Source: Lacrimispora indolis DSM 755 (lineage in GTDB: Bacteria > Bacillota > Clostridia > Lachnospirales > Lachnospiraceae). From it: a DNA stretch of 64,000 nucleotides. Positions 24,707 through 33,248 of this stretch are shown here, piece by piece. The position numbers and the translations under genes were made by a program. Each line of letters starts with the position of its first letter. Position 1 is the first letter of the stretch. The DNA lies in assembly GCF_000526995.1 (NCBI RefSeq), contig NZ_AZUI01000001.1, forward strand, positions 5,374,001-5,438,000, in the 5' to 3' direction. The notes beneath the pieces are model-generated. The model searched no databases. It was not told where the DNA came from and saw only the letters and a list, made by a program, of their open reading frames with translations.

Positions 24707-25723
24707 TTATGACTCCATATTTCTTACGGAATCTCTATAAATAATTGCCGCATTTACAAAGGTAACTCCTCTGCTGGGGGCATTCTCCTGTTCTATTTTT
24801 TCACAAATCAACTCAACGGATTTACCGGCCATCTGATTAATATTCACCTCCGCCGTAGTCAGCTTAGGAACACAAAGCTCCGCATAAATATCATTGTCAA
24901 AGCTTACAATGGAAATGTCTTCCGGCACCCGGTACCCCTTTTCCTTTAACATACGGATAAACTGGTACGCTGTATCATCACAATTGCAGACAAAAGCAGT
25001 AGGCATATGCTCCGGCAGCATAAACTCCACATTTTCATCCTCCATATTCCGGTCTCCGATGATCCACTCATCGCAAATCGGAAGTCCTGCTTTCAAATGC
25101 GCACGGCAATAACCAAGATACCGGTCCATAATGCTGTTCGTCGCTGTGAACGTACCCACAAATCCAATGTTTTTATGGCCGCACTTCATCAAATACGTCG
25201 TCAGTTCACACATGCTGTACATGCTTTCTGTGATCACGCAGTCTATATCAAAATCATTATCATACGTATCTGCCAGAACACAGGGAAGCTGTGTCTGTTT
25301 CACCTCAGCCAGAAACGTTTTTTCAATATCACCCAGAAAAATAACTCCGGCTATGTCATACTTTTCCAGCAGCGGAAGCAGCTTTCCTTTCCTGTCGTCT
25401 TTAGGGGTAAGGGGAAACAAATGAGCCAGATAACCACGTTCGTTTAATTCCATGGAAATCCTCTGATAAAACTTTAAATAAAACCCGGCTTCTCCATGAG
25501 CAAACTTTTCTTTCATAAAAACAGCAATATTTTTTGAACTTCCGGAACATATCTTTGAACTTTCCGGAAGCTTATAATTCAACTCTTTGCTGACTGCTAT
25601 GATTTTTTCTTTTAATTCCCTTCCAACTCCGTCTTTTCCATTTAAAGCCTTGGATACGGTTACTTTACTGATAGACAAATAATCCGCAATATCCTGCATC
25701 GTTACGTTTTTTTTCCTTTTCAC
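24707..25723 (-). CDS. LacI-family transcriptional regulator
   Basis: 338 residues, start GTG at 25723. An N-terminal helix-turn-helix (TMQDIADYLSISKVTVSKAL) is followed by the hinge and a periplasmic-binding-like sensor domain that normally binds a sugar; AVFMKEKFAHGEAGF through VSFDNDIYAE shows the expected pattern. It probably regulates the GH29-GH18-ABC gene cluster upstream on the same strand, with the sugar released from the imported glycan as inducer. Confidence 0.9.
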   Translation of the reverse strand: MKRKKNVTMQDIADYLSISKVTVSKALNGKDGVGRELKEKIIAVSKELNYKLPESSKICSGSSKNIAVFMKEKFAHGEAGFYLKFYQRISMELNERGYLAHLFPLTPKDDRKGKLLPLLEKYDIAGVIFLGDIEKTFLAEVKQTQLPCVLADTYDNDFDIDCVITESMYSMCELTTYLMKCGHKNIGFVGTFTATNSIMDRYLGYCRAHLKAGLPICDEWIIGDRNMEDENVEFMLPEHMPTAFVCNCDDTAYQFIRMLKEKGYRVPEDISIVSFDNDIYAELCVPKLTTAEVNINQMAGKSVELICEKIEQENAPSRGVTFVNAAIIYRDSVRNMES

Positions 25724-25785
25724 CTTCTCGACCTCTGCGCTATTATTATTTGTTCATTTCACTCATTATAATATATATTTCCAGA

Positions 25786-25950
25786 TTATTCTACGCCTTT
25801 CAGAAGTAATTCACCAATTTTCACATGATCAACGGCCCTTGTAAATCTTGCAGTTTTATCTTTGGCCGCGGCATTCTGCCACCTTTTCATCCATTCTTTT
25901 CGCTGAACTGCATCTGCATCATGCTCATTCTGTATTTTATCAGGTTTCAT
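25786..25950 (-). CDS. Small hypothetical protein overlapping the GH29 gene end
   Basis: 54 residues; the ATG at 25950 overlaps the last 11 bases of the fucosidase gene, so translation would be coupled. The sequence is hydrophilic and helical (HDADAVQRKEWMKRWQNAAA, then RAVDHVKIGELLLKGVE). I do not recognise it. It could be a real small protein or the tail of a degraded gene. Confidence 0.4.
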   Translation of the reverse strand: MKPDKIQNEHDADAVQRKEWMKRWQNAAAKDKTARFTRAVDHVKIGELLLKGVE

Positions 25951-27235
25951 TATGAGTTACTGCTTCCCCGGAACTGCCATACATCTTAATTTTTCCTTCC
26001 AGTTCAACTTTTACCACAGTCACCAGATCGTGGCAGTCATCCGCTGTCAGCCTGATCCAGGTGGTTCCCGGAATTTCAAACCAGGGAACTCCGCCATGGA
26101 TTTCATGCGGCAGCTCTTTGCCTGAATGCAGAACGGTAATTTTCTTTATAAGATTGCACAGCCCCTTTAAGCAGATGGATTCCTTTGGATTATCGTACAC
26201 AAACAGATATAAAGTTTCCCTGTCAGCAGATATGGTACTTCCGCCAAGATAATAGCAGGTCCCAATCCCTTCATCTGTTTGATATACAGCCTCCTCATGC
26301 TCCCGTATCCAGGAGCCAAGCCCTGATAAAATTGCCTCCTGCCGGGAATCTATGGTCCCGTCCTGGCGCGGTCCGATATCAAGCAGCATATTTCCGCCCA
26401 TGGAAATGCAGTCGCAAAATATACGTAGGATCTGGCTTAAAGATTTGTATTGATTGTCCCTTGGTTGGTATCCCCAGGAACCGTTAATCGTAGTACAAAA
26501 CTCCCAGTCTCCCTCCGGCCTTGTAATGGGGATTCCCTGTTCCGGCGTCTTATAGTCCCCATAACCTTGCAGTCTGGAGTTGATGATCAGATCCGGATTC
26601 AATGATTTTAAATAATCCTTAAATCCCGGCAGCCCCCATTGGCCGGCGCTGCGTTCCCAATCTCCGTCAAACCAGAGTAAATCTACCTTTCCGTAATTGG
26701 TAAGCAGCTCTCTTAACTGATTGTTATTAAAATCTAAAAAACGCCGCCATTTTTCCGGGTCTTCTTTTCCGTCAACAGGAGATGTAAAAGGGTTTATTTC
26801 CTTTGGATTATCAGGAACCTTCCCAGCCGCATACACGCTGGCGTAATCTTTATGTGACCAGTCAATGAGTGAATAATAAAACCCAAGATGAATGCCGCGC
26901 TTTTTCATTTCTTCTGCATATTCTTTTACAATATCCCGTTTTGCAGGTGTCTTTTTTACCACGCTTAAATCACTGAATCTGGTATCAAATAATGCCACAC
27001 CATCATGATGTTTTGCAGTCAGGACAGCGTATTTCGCCCCTGAGCGCTCAATCAGATCTCCCCAGGCAGACACATGGAATTTATCCGCATAAAATCCATC
27101 CAGCTGTTTCATATAGTCTTCATAGCTGATGGTTCCATTGTAAAAGGACCAGGATTCCCCAATTCCGTTGACTGCATAAATCCCGTAGTGTATAAATATT
27201 CCAAGCTTTGCCTTATGAAACCAACAATTATTCAT
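25940..27235 (-). CDS. Alpha-L-fucosidase, GH29, cytoplasmic
   Basis: 431 residues from the ATG at 27235 (two codons after an alternative ATG); the start overlaps the end of the GH18 gene. GH29 signatures: FHKAKLGIFIHYGIYAV, then AKYAVLTAKHHDGVALFD (His78/79) and KVDLLWFDGDW with the nucleophile at about Asp190-192. No signal peptide, so it acts on imported glycans. The C-terminal domain is short. Co-transcribed with a GH18 enzyme and an Lpl-type ABC importer. Confidence 0.92.
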   Translation of the reverse strand: MNNCWFHKAKLGIFIHYGIYAVNGIGESWSFYNGTISYEDYMKQLDGFYADKFHVSAWGDLIERSGAKYAVLTAKHHDGVALFDTRFSDLSVVKKTPAKRDIVKEYAEEMKKRGIHLGFYYSLIDWSHKDYASVYAAGKVPDNPKEINPFTSPVDGKEDPEKWRRFLDFNNNQLRELLTNYGKVDLLWFDGDWERSAGQWGLPGFKDYLKSLNPDLIINSRLQGYGDYKTPEQGIPITRPEGDWEFCTTINGSWGYQPRDNQYKSLSQILRIFCDCISMGGNMLLDIGPRQDGTIDSRQEAILSGLGSWIREHEEAVYQTDEGIGTCYYLGGSTISADRETLYLFVYDNPKESICLKGLCNLIKKITVLHSGKELPHEIHGGVPWFEIPGTTWIRLTADDCHDLVTVVKVELEGKIKMYGSSGEAVTHNET

Positions 27236-28265
27236 GATCATCCGCCTTTAATTTTTCAGCCATTAGTGGGATCAATGTATGGGTGCCGTCCTGACTGTAC
27301 TCCCAGAACATGATGCCTGCCAGTTTCCGGTCCTTGATATAATTGATTTTATATTGGATAGATTCCTTATCATCGTAGCTGATAAAGCTACGGCCATTAA
27401 ATAAATAAGGCGCCTTTGCTTCCTCATCCCAATATCTTGTGTATCCGTTTTTATCAATATAATCTTTAACCAGTACGCCATAATCCGGCCCATACCCTCC
27501 GGTGGTTTCTGCCATCTGTACAAGTCCCCTGTTCCTGTCAGGCACTCCTTCCCAGATTCTGGAATAAAAGGCCGCGCCGATAACAAGCTTTTCCTTAGCA
27601 ACCCCTGCCTGTTCAAATATTCTTACCGCATTATCCGTGCTGGCTGCAGATAAATCTGCATTACTCGTATATAAATTCGTATGATGCCCTGTCTGGACTG
27701 AAAAACCGCCCCTTAGATCATAGGTCATGAGCATCACATAATCCAGATACTGTACAATCTGATCCATCTGCGTACAGCGGAGATAATAAGAATCTCCGCC
27801 TGCCGCAATGGATAATGTACAAACTCTGTCTGTAATAACATCAAGTTCCTCCCTCAGCCTTTTTATAAGCAGAGTAAAGTTTTCCTTATCATTGTCAGAA
27901 CAGGCAATCCCTGCAATACCAACACAGGGATATTCCCAGTCAATGTCAAGCCCGTCTAAGTTGTATTCTTTCATAAGTGCGGCCGCTGATGCGGCAAATA
28001 CCTCTCTGCCCTCTTTCGTAGAAGCTGCTTCGGAAAAACCGCCGCATCCCCAGCCCCCTATTGACAATACAATTTTTAAATCCGGATTCAGGACCTTTGC
28101 CCGTTTGAGTATGTCTGAGTGCCCCATGGGATCCCATGTTACCCCGTGATCTTTGACCGCGGCAAATGCCAGATTTATTACATCCAGACATTGAATGTCC
28201 CTGTCTCTTAACAGGAAAAGATTTTGGGTTTCTATATATCCAATCACCAGGTTTTTCTGTTTCAT
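27228..28265 (-). CDS. Glycoside hydrolase family 18 protein, cytoplasmic
   Basis: 345 residues. The (beta/alpha)8 catalytic motif DGLDIDWEYP places DxxDxDxE at Asp104, Asp107, Asp109 and Glu111 (proton donor). KIVLSIGGWG at 64-73 and MTYDLRGG are typical of chitinase-like GH18. There is no signal peptide and no chitin-binding module, which argues against an extracellular chitinase and for an intracellular enzyme that splits imported N-acetylglucosamine-containing oligosaccharides. GGGAGG lies 6 bp before the ATG. Confidence 0.9.
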   Translation of the reverse strand: MKQKNLVIGYIETQNLFLLRDRDIQCLDVINLAFAAVKDHGVTWDPMGHSDILKRAKVLNPDLKIVLSIGGWGCGGFSEAASTKEGREVFAASAAALMKEYNLDGLDIDWEYPCVGIAGIACSDNDKENFTLLIKRLREELDVITDRVCTLSIAAGGDSYYLRCTQMDQIVQYLDYVMLMTYDLRGGFSVQTGHHTNLYTSNADLSAASTDNAVRIFEQAGVAKEKLVIGAAFYSRIWEGVPDRNRGLVQMAETTGGYGPDYGVLVKDYIDKNGYTRYWDEEAKAPYLFNGRSFISYDDKESIQYKINYIKDRKLAGIMFWEYSQDGTHTLIPLMAEKLKADDHE

Positions 28266-28288
28266 TCTTTTCCTCCCACAGCTGTTTA

Positions 28289-29839
28289 TTAATTGCTTAA
28301 GTACCGTGCCAAGGCCGCATTATAAATTTCCATATACTTATCCAACCCCACATTGTTTAAAGACTCCAGGTAGCCATCCCAATCCTTGTCAATGTCAGAC
28401 TGATTGGTAGTCCATCTCGCCTTATTCTCATCCACAATCTTTTGAATGTCCACAAACAGGGAGGAAATCTGCTTTGATTCTTCTATTGTCAAGTTAATTA
28501 ACGGAACCGGAGGAGCCAGATATTTAGAATAAAGCTCTATTCTTTCTTTTTTCTCTTTTATGCTTTTGGTTTCAATAATATATGTATCCATAATTTCTGA
28601 ACTTAAATTTGTTGCTACATAGGATTCCGGCGCTTCAGAATTCTTTCCGGGGATGGATGGCATCAGCTCATACTGATCTCCAGCCGACTTTAAATAGTTT
28701 CCAAACCTTAAGCGCAGTGAGTTTTCTGTCTCAAAGAAGGAATCCATATATCTCATGGTGGCTTCCGGATATGGGTTGGAGGTGGTGATCACGCCTCTGT
28801 TTTTATCAATGCTGAAATCAAGAGAACCCCAGAACTGATCTCCATTCGGCCCTTTTAATGGTTCAATGGCAATATATTCTGCCCCATCTGTCTCCAACGG
28901 TCCGTTAGTAAGGTATACACCCACACGGTTGGAACCGATTTTCGACATGTACTGGTTATGGTCCTGAGTAAACAGTTCCACATCAATCAATCCCTCTTCA
29001 TAGAGCCTGGCCGTCCACTTGATATAATCCTTATACCCTTCCTGTATGGGGGTAAATAAAAATTCATCTTCCGATCTCATCAAATAGGAAGAACTGTCTG
29101 TAATCCCAAACGATCCGGAAAAACCTGCGTCACCATTCCAGATGTTATAAGGTGTCTTTGGCTCATAGGTAAATGGAATTACGTTATTTTTTCCATCTCC
29201 GTCAGGAGCCATAGTCTTAAATGCACGAAGCACCTCTTCAAATTCAGCCGTTGTCTTTGGAATCTCCAGTCCCAGCTGATCCAGCCAGGTCTTGTTAATA
29301 TTTAACGTGGTAGACTGCACCGGCTTCTGGTCTTCATTGATTGACGGAATTGCATAAATATGGCCATCCGGAAACGTAATTGCTTTTCGGATCTCCGGGT
29401 TTTCATCTAACACACGCTTAATATTGGGCGCATAATCTTCCATAAGGTCCTCCAGCGGACGAATGATTCCTTTTTCCGCATAAGAAAGAATCTTTTGGGA
29501 AGACAAACCGGAGAATACGGCATCCGGTAAGTTTTTTGACGCCAGCGCCAGATTCAGCTTTTCATCCGCTCCGTCGCCGCTTATGGTCTGGTAATCTACG
29601 AATACATTTGTTTGCCTGGAAATATCCTGGAAAATGGGATAATCATTCCACTCTCCGTTGCCGGGTTTTCCAAAACCAATTGCTTTGATGTGAATTGGCT
29701 CATCCACAACGGGATACCCTGTTTTCTTCACGTCTACTGTTATTGCGTTTGCTTCCTCTGCTTGTTTTCCGCACCCTGACACTGCAAGAGATGCCATAGC
29801 AGCAACTAAAGCCGAGGCAATGACCCTGCTTTTTTTCAT
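28289..29839 (-). CDS. Extracellular solute-binding lipoprotein of an Lpl/YtcQ-type ABC importer
   Basis: 516 residues from the ATG at 29839 (GGAAGGG about 8 bp upstream; the frame extends nine codons further). The N-terminus is a lipoprotein signal (MKKSRVIASALVAAMASLAV, then SGCGK with the lipid-bearing Cys). The size and composition match the large LplA/YtcQ binding proteins of the CUT1 group used for complex oligosaccharides. It is co-transcribed with two permeases and intracellular GH18/GH29. No ATPase is present, so a shared MsmK-type ATPase elsewhere is expected. Confidence 0.9.
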   Translation of the reverse strand: MKKSRVIASALVAAMASLAVSGCGKQAEEANAITVDVKKTGYPVVDEPIHIKAIGFGKPGNGEWNDYPIFQDISRQTNVFVDYQTISGDGADEKLNLALASKNLPDAVFSGLSSQKILSYAEKGIIRPLEDLMEDYAPNIKRVLDENPEIRKAITFPDGHIYAIPSINEDQKPVQSTTLNINKTWLDQLGLEIPKTTAEFEEVLRAFKTMAPDGDGKNNVIPFTYEPKTPYNIWNGDAGFSGSFGITDSSSYLMRSEDEFLFTPIQEGYKDYIKWTARLYEEGLIDVELFTQDHNQYMSKIGSNRVGVYLTNGPLETDGAEYIAIEPLKGPNGDQFWGSLDFSIDKNRGVITTSNPYPEATMRYMDSFFETENSLRLRFGNYLKSAGDQYELMPSIPGKNSEAPESYVATNLSSEIMDTYIIETKSIKEKKERIELYSKYLAPPVPLINLTIEESKQISSLFVDIQKIVDENKARWTTNQSDIDKDWDGYLESLNNVGLDKYMEIYNAALARYLSN

Positions 29840-29879
29840 TTTCACCCTTCCTTTCATCCTTTTCATTCAGATTTATTAC

Positions 29880-30794
29880 TTATCCCTTTACTGCCCCTAT
29901 CATCATTCCTTTGACAAAATGCTTCTGAACAAAGGGGTACATACACAGTGCCGGTAAAGAAGCCACTACAATCACTCCATACTTTATCATTTCTGCCAGG
30001 TAACGCTGCTGCTCCACTGCTTCAAAAGTCATAGCGCTGTTTCCGGCCACCTGCTGCTGTTGAATTAATATTTCACGGAGAATCACCTGAAGAGGAAACT
30101 TGCTTCTGTCCACCAGATAAATCAGCGCGCTGAAATAGGAATTCCAGTGTCCCACTGCATAAATCAGCGTCATTACTGCTATAATCGGCTTGGAAATTGG
30201 AAGCACAATGCGGAAAAAATATTTAAAATAATCACATCCATCCACAACGGAGGCCTCATACAGTTCTTCCGGAATGCTCTGTTCAAAGAAGGTTCTCGCC
30301 ACAATCAGGTTATACACCCCGACGGCCCCAGGGAGTACCAGAGCCCATATGGTATTATCCATATGAAGCGCCTGTACCAAGAGGAAAGTGGGAATCAAGC
30401 CTCCCCCAAAAAACATGGTAAATACAAATAACAGCATGAGCGGTTTGATTCCCGGCAAATCCCTTCTGGAAAATGCAAATGCGGCAGGAATTGTAGAAAC
30501 CAGGTTTACTGTTGTACCCACAGCCGTGTAAATAATGGAATTGCGATACCCTGTCCAAATGTCCTTATATTTAAAAATCTCCTTATATCCGTCCATATTA
30601 AAACCTTTTGGAAACAGAATCACTTCGCCGCCTGCAACGGCAATCGGGGAACTAAATGAGGAAATTACAATAAAATACAGGGGATACAACACAATCATCA
30701 TCAGCGTAAATAATATGATATGGTTTGCAATATCAAACACCTTATTTGCCCGGCTTTGATTTACAAATTGTTTTCCAAATACTTTTTCTATCAT
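29880..30794 (-). CDS. ABC importer permease (LplC-type, CUT1)
   Basis: 304 residues with six predicted membrane helices. The EAA loop that docks the ATPase reads EELYEASVVDGCDYFKYFFR, then IVLPISKP. The C-terminus MMIGAVKG is the typical end of LplC/YtcP proteins. It starts 9 bp after the stop of the partner permease and forms the channel with it. Confidence 0.93.
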   Translation of the reverse strand: MIEKVFGKQFVNQSRANKVFDIANHIILFTLMMIVLYPLYFIVISSFSSPIAVAGGEVILFPKGFNMDGYKEIFKYKDIWTGYRNSIIYTAVGTTVNLVSTIPAAFAFSRRDLPGIKPLMLLFVFTMFFGGGLIPTFLLVQALHMDNTIWALVLPGAVGVYNLIVARTFFEQSIPEELYEASVVDGCDYFKYFFRIVLPISKPIIAVMTLIYAVGHWNSYFSALIYLVDRSKFPLQVILREILIQQQQVAGNSAMTFEAVEQQRYLAEMIKYGVIVVASLPALCMYPFVQKHFVKGMMIGAVKG

Positions 30795-30803
30795 TTCTTC
30801 CCC

Positions 30804-31751
30804 CTACCATAACGACGTCTTTGACATACGTTTTGCAACTTGATTCACAGTAAGCAGTACAATGCAATTTACCACAGAGTTAAAAAGACCAACCGCCGTA
30901 GAAAATCCATACTCACTGTTTACCAGACCGATCTTATAGATATAGGTAGATATAATTTCTGATACTCCCAGATTCAAAGGATTCTGCATCAGATAAGCTT
31001 TCTCAAATCCAATCCCCATTATTGAACCGCAGCTTAAAATTAAAGTAATGACTATTGTAGGTAAAATCATGGGCAAGTCGATCCTGAAAACTCTCTGAAG
31101 CTTGGTTGCACCGTCTATGGTTGCCGCTTCATGCAGCTCAGCGCTTACTCCTGCAAGTGTTGCGATATAAATAACTGCATTCCATCCCATGCTCTGCCAG
31201 ACACCGGACCAGACATAAATATGACGCCAGAACCTTGACTGCCCCATAAATAATACAGGTTCCCGGCCAAAGAGCTTCACCAGCTGATTGATCAAGCCGC
31301 CATCCGTGGAAAGAAAAATATTTAAAATACCGACCAGAACTACAGTGGAAATAAAATACGGTGCATATGTAATAGATTGTACTGCCTTTTTAAATCTCAA
31401 ATTTGCCACATAATTTAATCCCAATGCCAGGATAATAGGAATGGGAAATCCCACAATCAAGGAATAAAAACTGATGGACAGTGTATTAATCAAAAGATTT
31501 TGAAACTGTGGTGAATGAAAAAATCTGGTAAAATTTTCAAAACCCACCCATGGGCTCCCCAGTATTCCTCTTAAGGGGTTATAGTCCCGAAATGCAAGCT
31601 GGATTCCATACATGGGAACATAGGAAAATAAAATCAATCCAGCAAATGCAGGCAGCAAAAATATATATAGCTGCCAATTTTTTTTCAATCGCTTCTCCAT
31701 ACTCATGCTGTATCTGTTTTCTTCTGTCTGCTTTTTTTGGCCTTTTTTCAC
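30804..31751 (-). CDS. ABC importer permease (LplB-type, CUT1)
   Basis: 315 residues, GTG start at 31751 with GGGGG 6 bp upstream. Six membrane helices; EAA loop AELHEAATIDGATKLQRVFR, then IDLPMI. YNPLRGILGSPWVGFENF is a phrase typical of the LplB/YtcP-partner family. First gene of the glycan operon, downstream of a sigma-A promoter. Confidence 0.93.
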   Translation of the reverse strand: MKKGQKKQTEENRYSMSMEKRLKKNWQLYIFLLPAFAGLILFSYVPMYGIQLAFRDYNPLRGILGSPWVGFENFTRFFHSPQFQNLLINTLSISFYSLIVGFPIPIILALGLNYVANLRFKKAVQSITYAPYFISTVVLVGILNIFLSTDGGLINQLVKLFGREPVLFMGQSRFWRHIYVWSGVWQSMGWNAVIYIATLAGVSAELHEAATIDGATKLQRVFRIDLPMILPTIVITLILSCGSIMGIGFEKAYLMQNPLNLGVSEIISTYIYKIGLVNSEYGFSTAVGLFNSVVNCIVLLTVNQVAKRMSKTSLW

Positions 31752-31830
31752 AAAATACCCCCTCTCAGCAATTACCCTCCCTTTATTTGTTAACTTTTGT
31801 TACTTAATTTATATTTAACTTATGCTTAAT

Positions 31831-31859
31831 ATATTACCTTATATTTATTCTAATATCAA
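31831..31859 (-). promoter_or_regulatory. Promoter of the glycan-import operon
   Basis: TTGATA (31859-31854), 17 bp, TAATAT (31836-31831) on the minus strand. A perfect 10-bp palindrome CTGTTAACAG lies just upstream (31887-31896), and a TTGTTAAC-type half site downstream near 31789; either could be the LacI-family operator. Confidence 0.6.
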
Positions 31860-31896
31860 GTTTTATTTTAGCATTTTGTTAGTTTCCTGTTAACAG

Positions 31897-32191
31897 TCCC
31901 TTACATAACTCCTTATTTTTCTATAATTTTCAAGATATATCTTCACTTTATTTAGACATTATGTACACTTCAAATATTTTAAGGAAAAAAAGCGGTATGC
32001 CCCCTCTAAAGGAACATATCGCCTCAGATTACTGACAAACAAAAGTGTGTCCAGGCCATTTATATCGGCAAAATAAAAAGGCCATGCCTTTCGTTTTGAA
32101 AAACATAACCCCAAATTCTTGCATTAAAAAATTACCCCTGTCTTTTTAATTACGAATACCCGCTCACAAATTGCTGAAATCTTCTATCCTA
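31897..32191. other. Intergenic gap, nothing recognised
   Basis: AT-rich sequence between the glycan operon promoter and the end of the GGDEF gene. It holds no gene-like frame and no clear terminator; a loose AAAAGGCC / GGCC pairing near 32055-32085 is too weak to call. Confidence 0.4.
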
Positions 32192-33097
32192 TTATTCTTC
32201 ACTTACTATGCAGTTCCGGTTTGCTTTTGCCCGGTAAAGACATTCATCCGCTTTTGAGATAATGGCATCTGTATCCATTCCCATTTCTAACTTGTATTGG
32301 GCAACTCCAATGCTGATTGTGATTCTGATCAGAGTGGAATTATAATAAATATTTAGCTCTTCCACAGCCATTCTCAGTTGTTCGGCAATGCCTGCTGCCT
32401 CCGGCAACACCGTATCTGCAAGACATACCACAAACTCATCGCCCCCAAGTCTACCTAGAAAATCACGGAAACGCAGTCTGGACTGTGCACACTCCGTAAA
32501 ATGCTTGAGGATAATATCCCCGCCAAGATGGCCATGCTGGTCATTGATCTGTTTAAAATAATCTATATCAATCAAAAGTAAGGACATTGCGATCTTTCCG
32601 AAATGCGCCCGCTCTATCTCTGCTTTTAATTTCTGAATAAAACTGCCCCGGTTAAAAGCCCCCGTCAGATAATCAAAAGTTGCCAGAAAAATAATTTCTT
32701 CATTGCTTCTTATAAGATTTCCCACGCTATGCTTATAGGTAGTGATATCTCGGAAGGTCATTGCGATAAGAGCAAATCCTTCTTCGTCTTTAAAGATTAC
32801 CGACGTACATTCTGCCAGAAACTTACTTCCATTGCTTTTTATGAATGTCAGCTCCACTCTTGTTGATCCCAGCTTGTTTCTTTCTCTCATTGCAAGAGCT
32901 ACCTTCGGATCGCCCAAATCAACAATCGCCGCACGGCCGCCACGGCATAATTCTTCTTCGGTTTTTTCAAATAGTCTGCAGGCTTCCGGGTTTGCCCGGC
33001 AAATTTCACCGGACACTGTAGTAATTAATATGGCATCCATGCTGTTTTCAAACAATAATCTGTAATGATTCTCTTTAAATATAAAATCCGTATCCAT
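32192..33097 (-). CDS. PAS-GGDEF diguanylate cyclase
   Basis: 301 residues from the ATG at 33097 (GGAGGTG immediately upstream, close spacing); the frame extends 24 codons upstream but that part overlaps a leader hairpin and has no ribosome site. The PAS domain lies at about 10-120 (LLFENSMDAILITTVSGEIC); the GGDEF domain at about 140-300, with intact RLGGDEFVV and an RxxD product-inhibition site (RFRD) five residues before it, so an active, feedback-inhibited enzyme making cyclic di-GMP is expected. No membrane helices. It may be regulated by its own structured leader. Confidence 0.9.
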   Translation of the reverse strand: MDTDFIFKENHYRLLFENSMDAILITTVSGEICRANPEACRLFEKTEEELCRGGRAAIVDLGDPKVALAMRERNKLGSTRVELTFIKSNGSKFLAECTSVIFKDEEGFALIAMTFRDITTYKHSVGNLIRSNEEIIFLATFDYLTGAFNRGSFIQKLKAEIERAHFGKIAMSLLLIDIDYFKQINDQHGHLGGDIILKHFTECAQSRLRFRDFLGRLGGDEFVVCLADTVLPEAAGIAEQLRMAVEELNIYYNSTLIRITISIGVAQYKLEMGMDTDAIISKADECLYRAKANRNCIVSEE

Positions 33098-33112
33098 CAC
33101 CTCCGCTTCTTT

Positions 33113-33217
33113 GAAAACTGAAAGGAGCCCGCTCTCTGTTGAAAGAAGGCAAGCTCCTTTGTTTCCCATAGCTGGACAATCATAGGGCTAAGCTCCATAG
33201 ACTCTTAACTTTAGCCC
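33113..33217 (-). promoter_or_regulatory. Structured leader of the GGDEF gene
   Basis: On the minus strand a stem GGGCTAA/TTAGCCC (33217-33211 with 33191-33185) is followed by a hairpin AAAGGAGC/GCTCCTTT (33160-33153 with 33128-33121) and a CAGTTTTC tail, just before the ribosome site. This is the layout of an attenuator or riboswitch. The segment between GGGGCTAAAG and GTCTA loosely recalls the cyclic di-GMP-I core, but I cannot assign a family. The upstream surface-protein gene stops at 33249, so the first stem may also serve as its terminator. Confidence 0.4.
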
Positions 33218-33248
33218 CGACTTTTGATAAGTTTACTTTTTGCTTTCC

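Noticed and set aside
28300..28320. TTGGCACGG on the minus strand at the end of the binding-lipoprotein gene
   Set aside because: It lies inside a coding region and has no TTGC at the -12 position.
33113..33217. Firm call of a cyclic di-GMP-I riboswitch
   Set aside because: Only part of the core resembles the consensus and the tetraloop helix is poor, so it is reported only as a structured leader.
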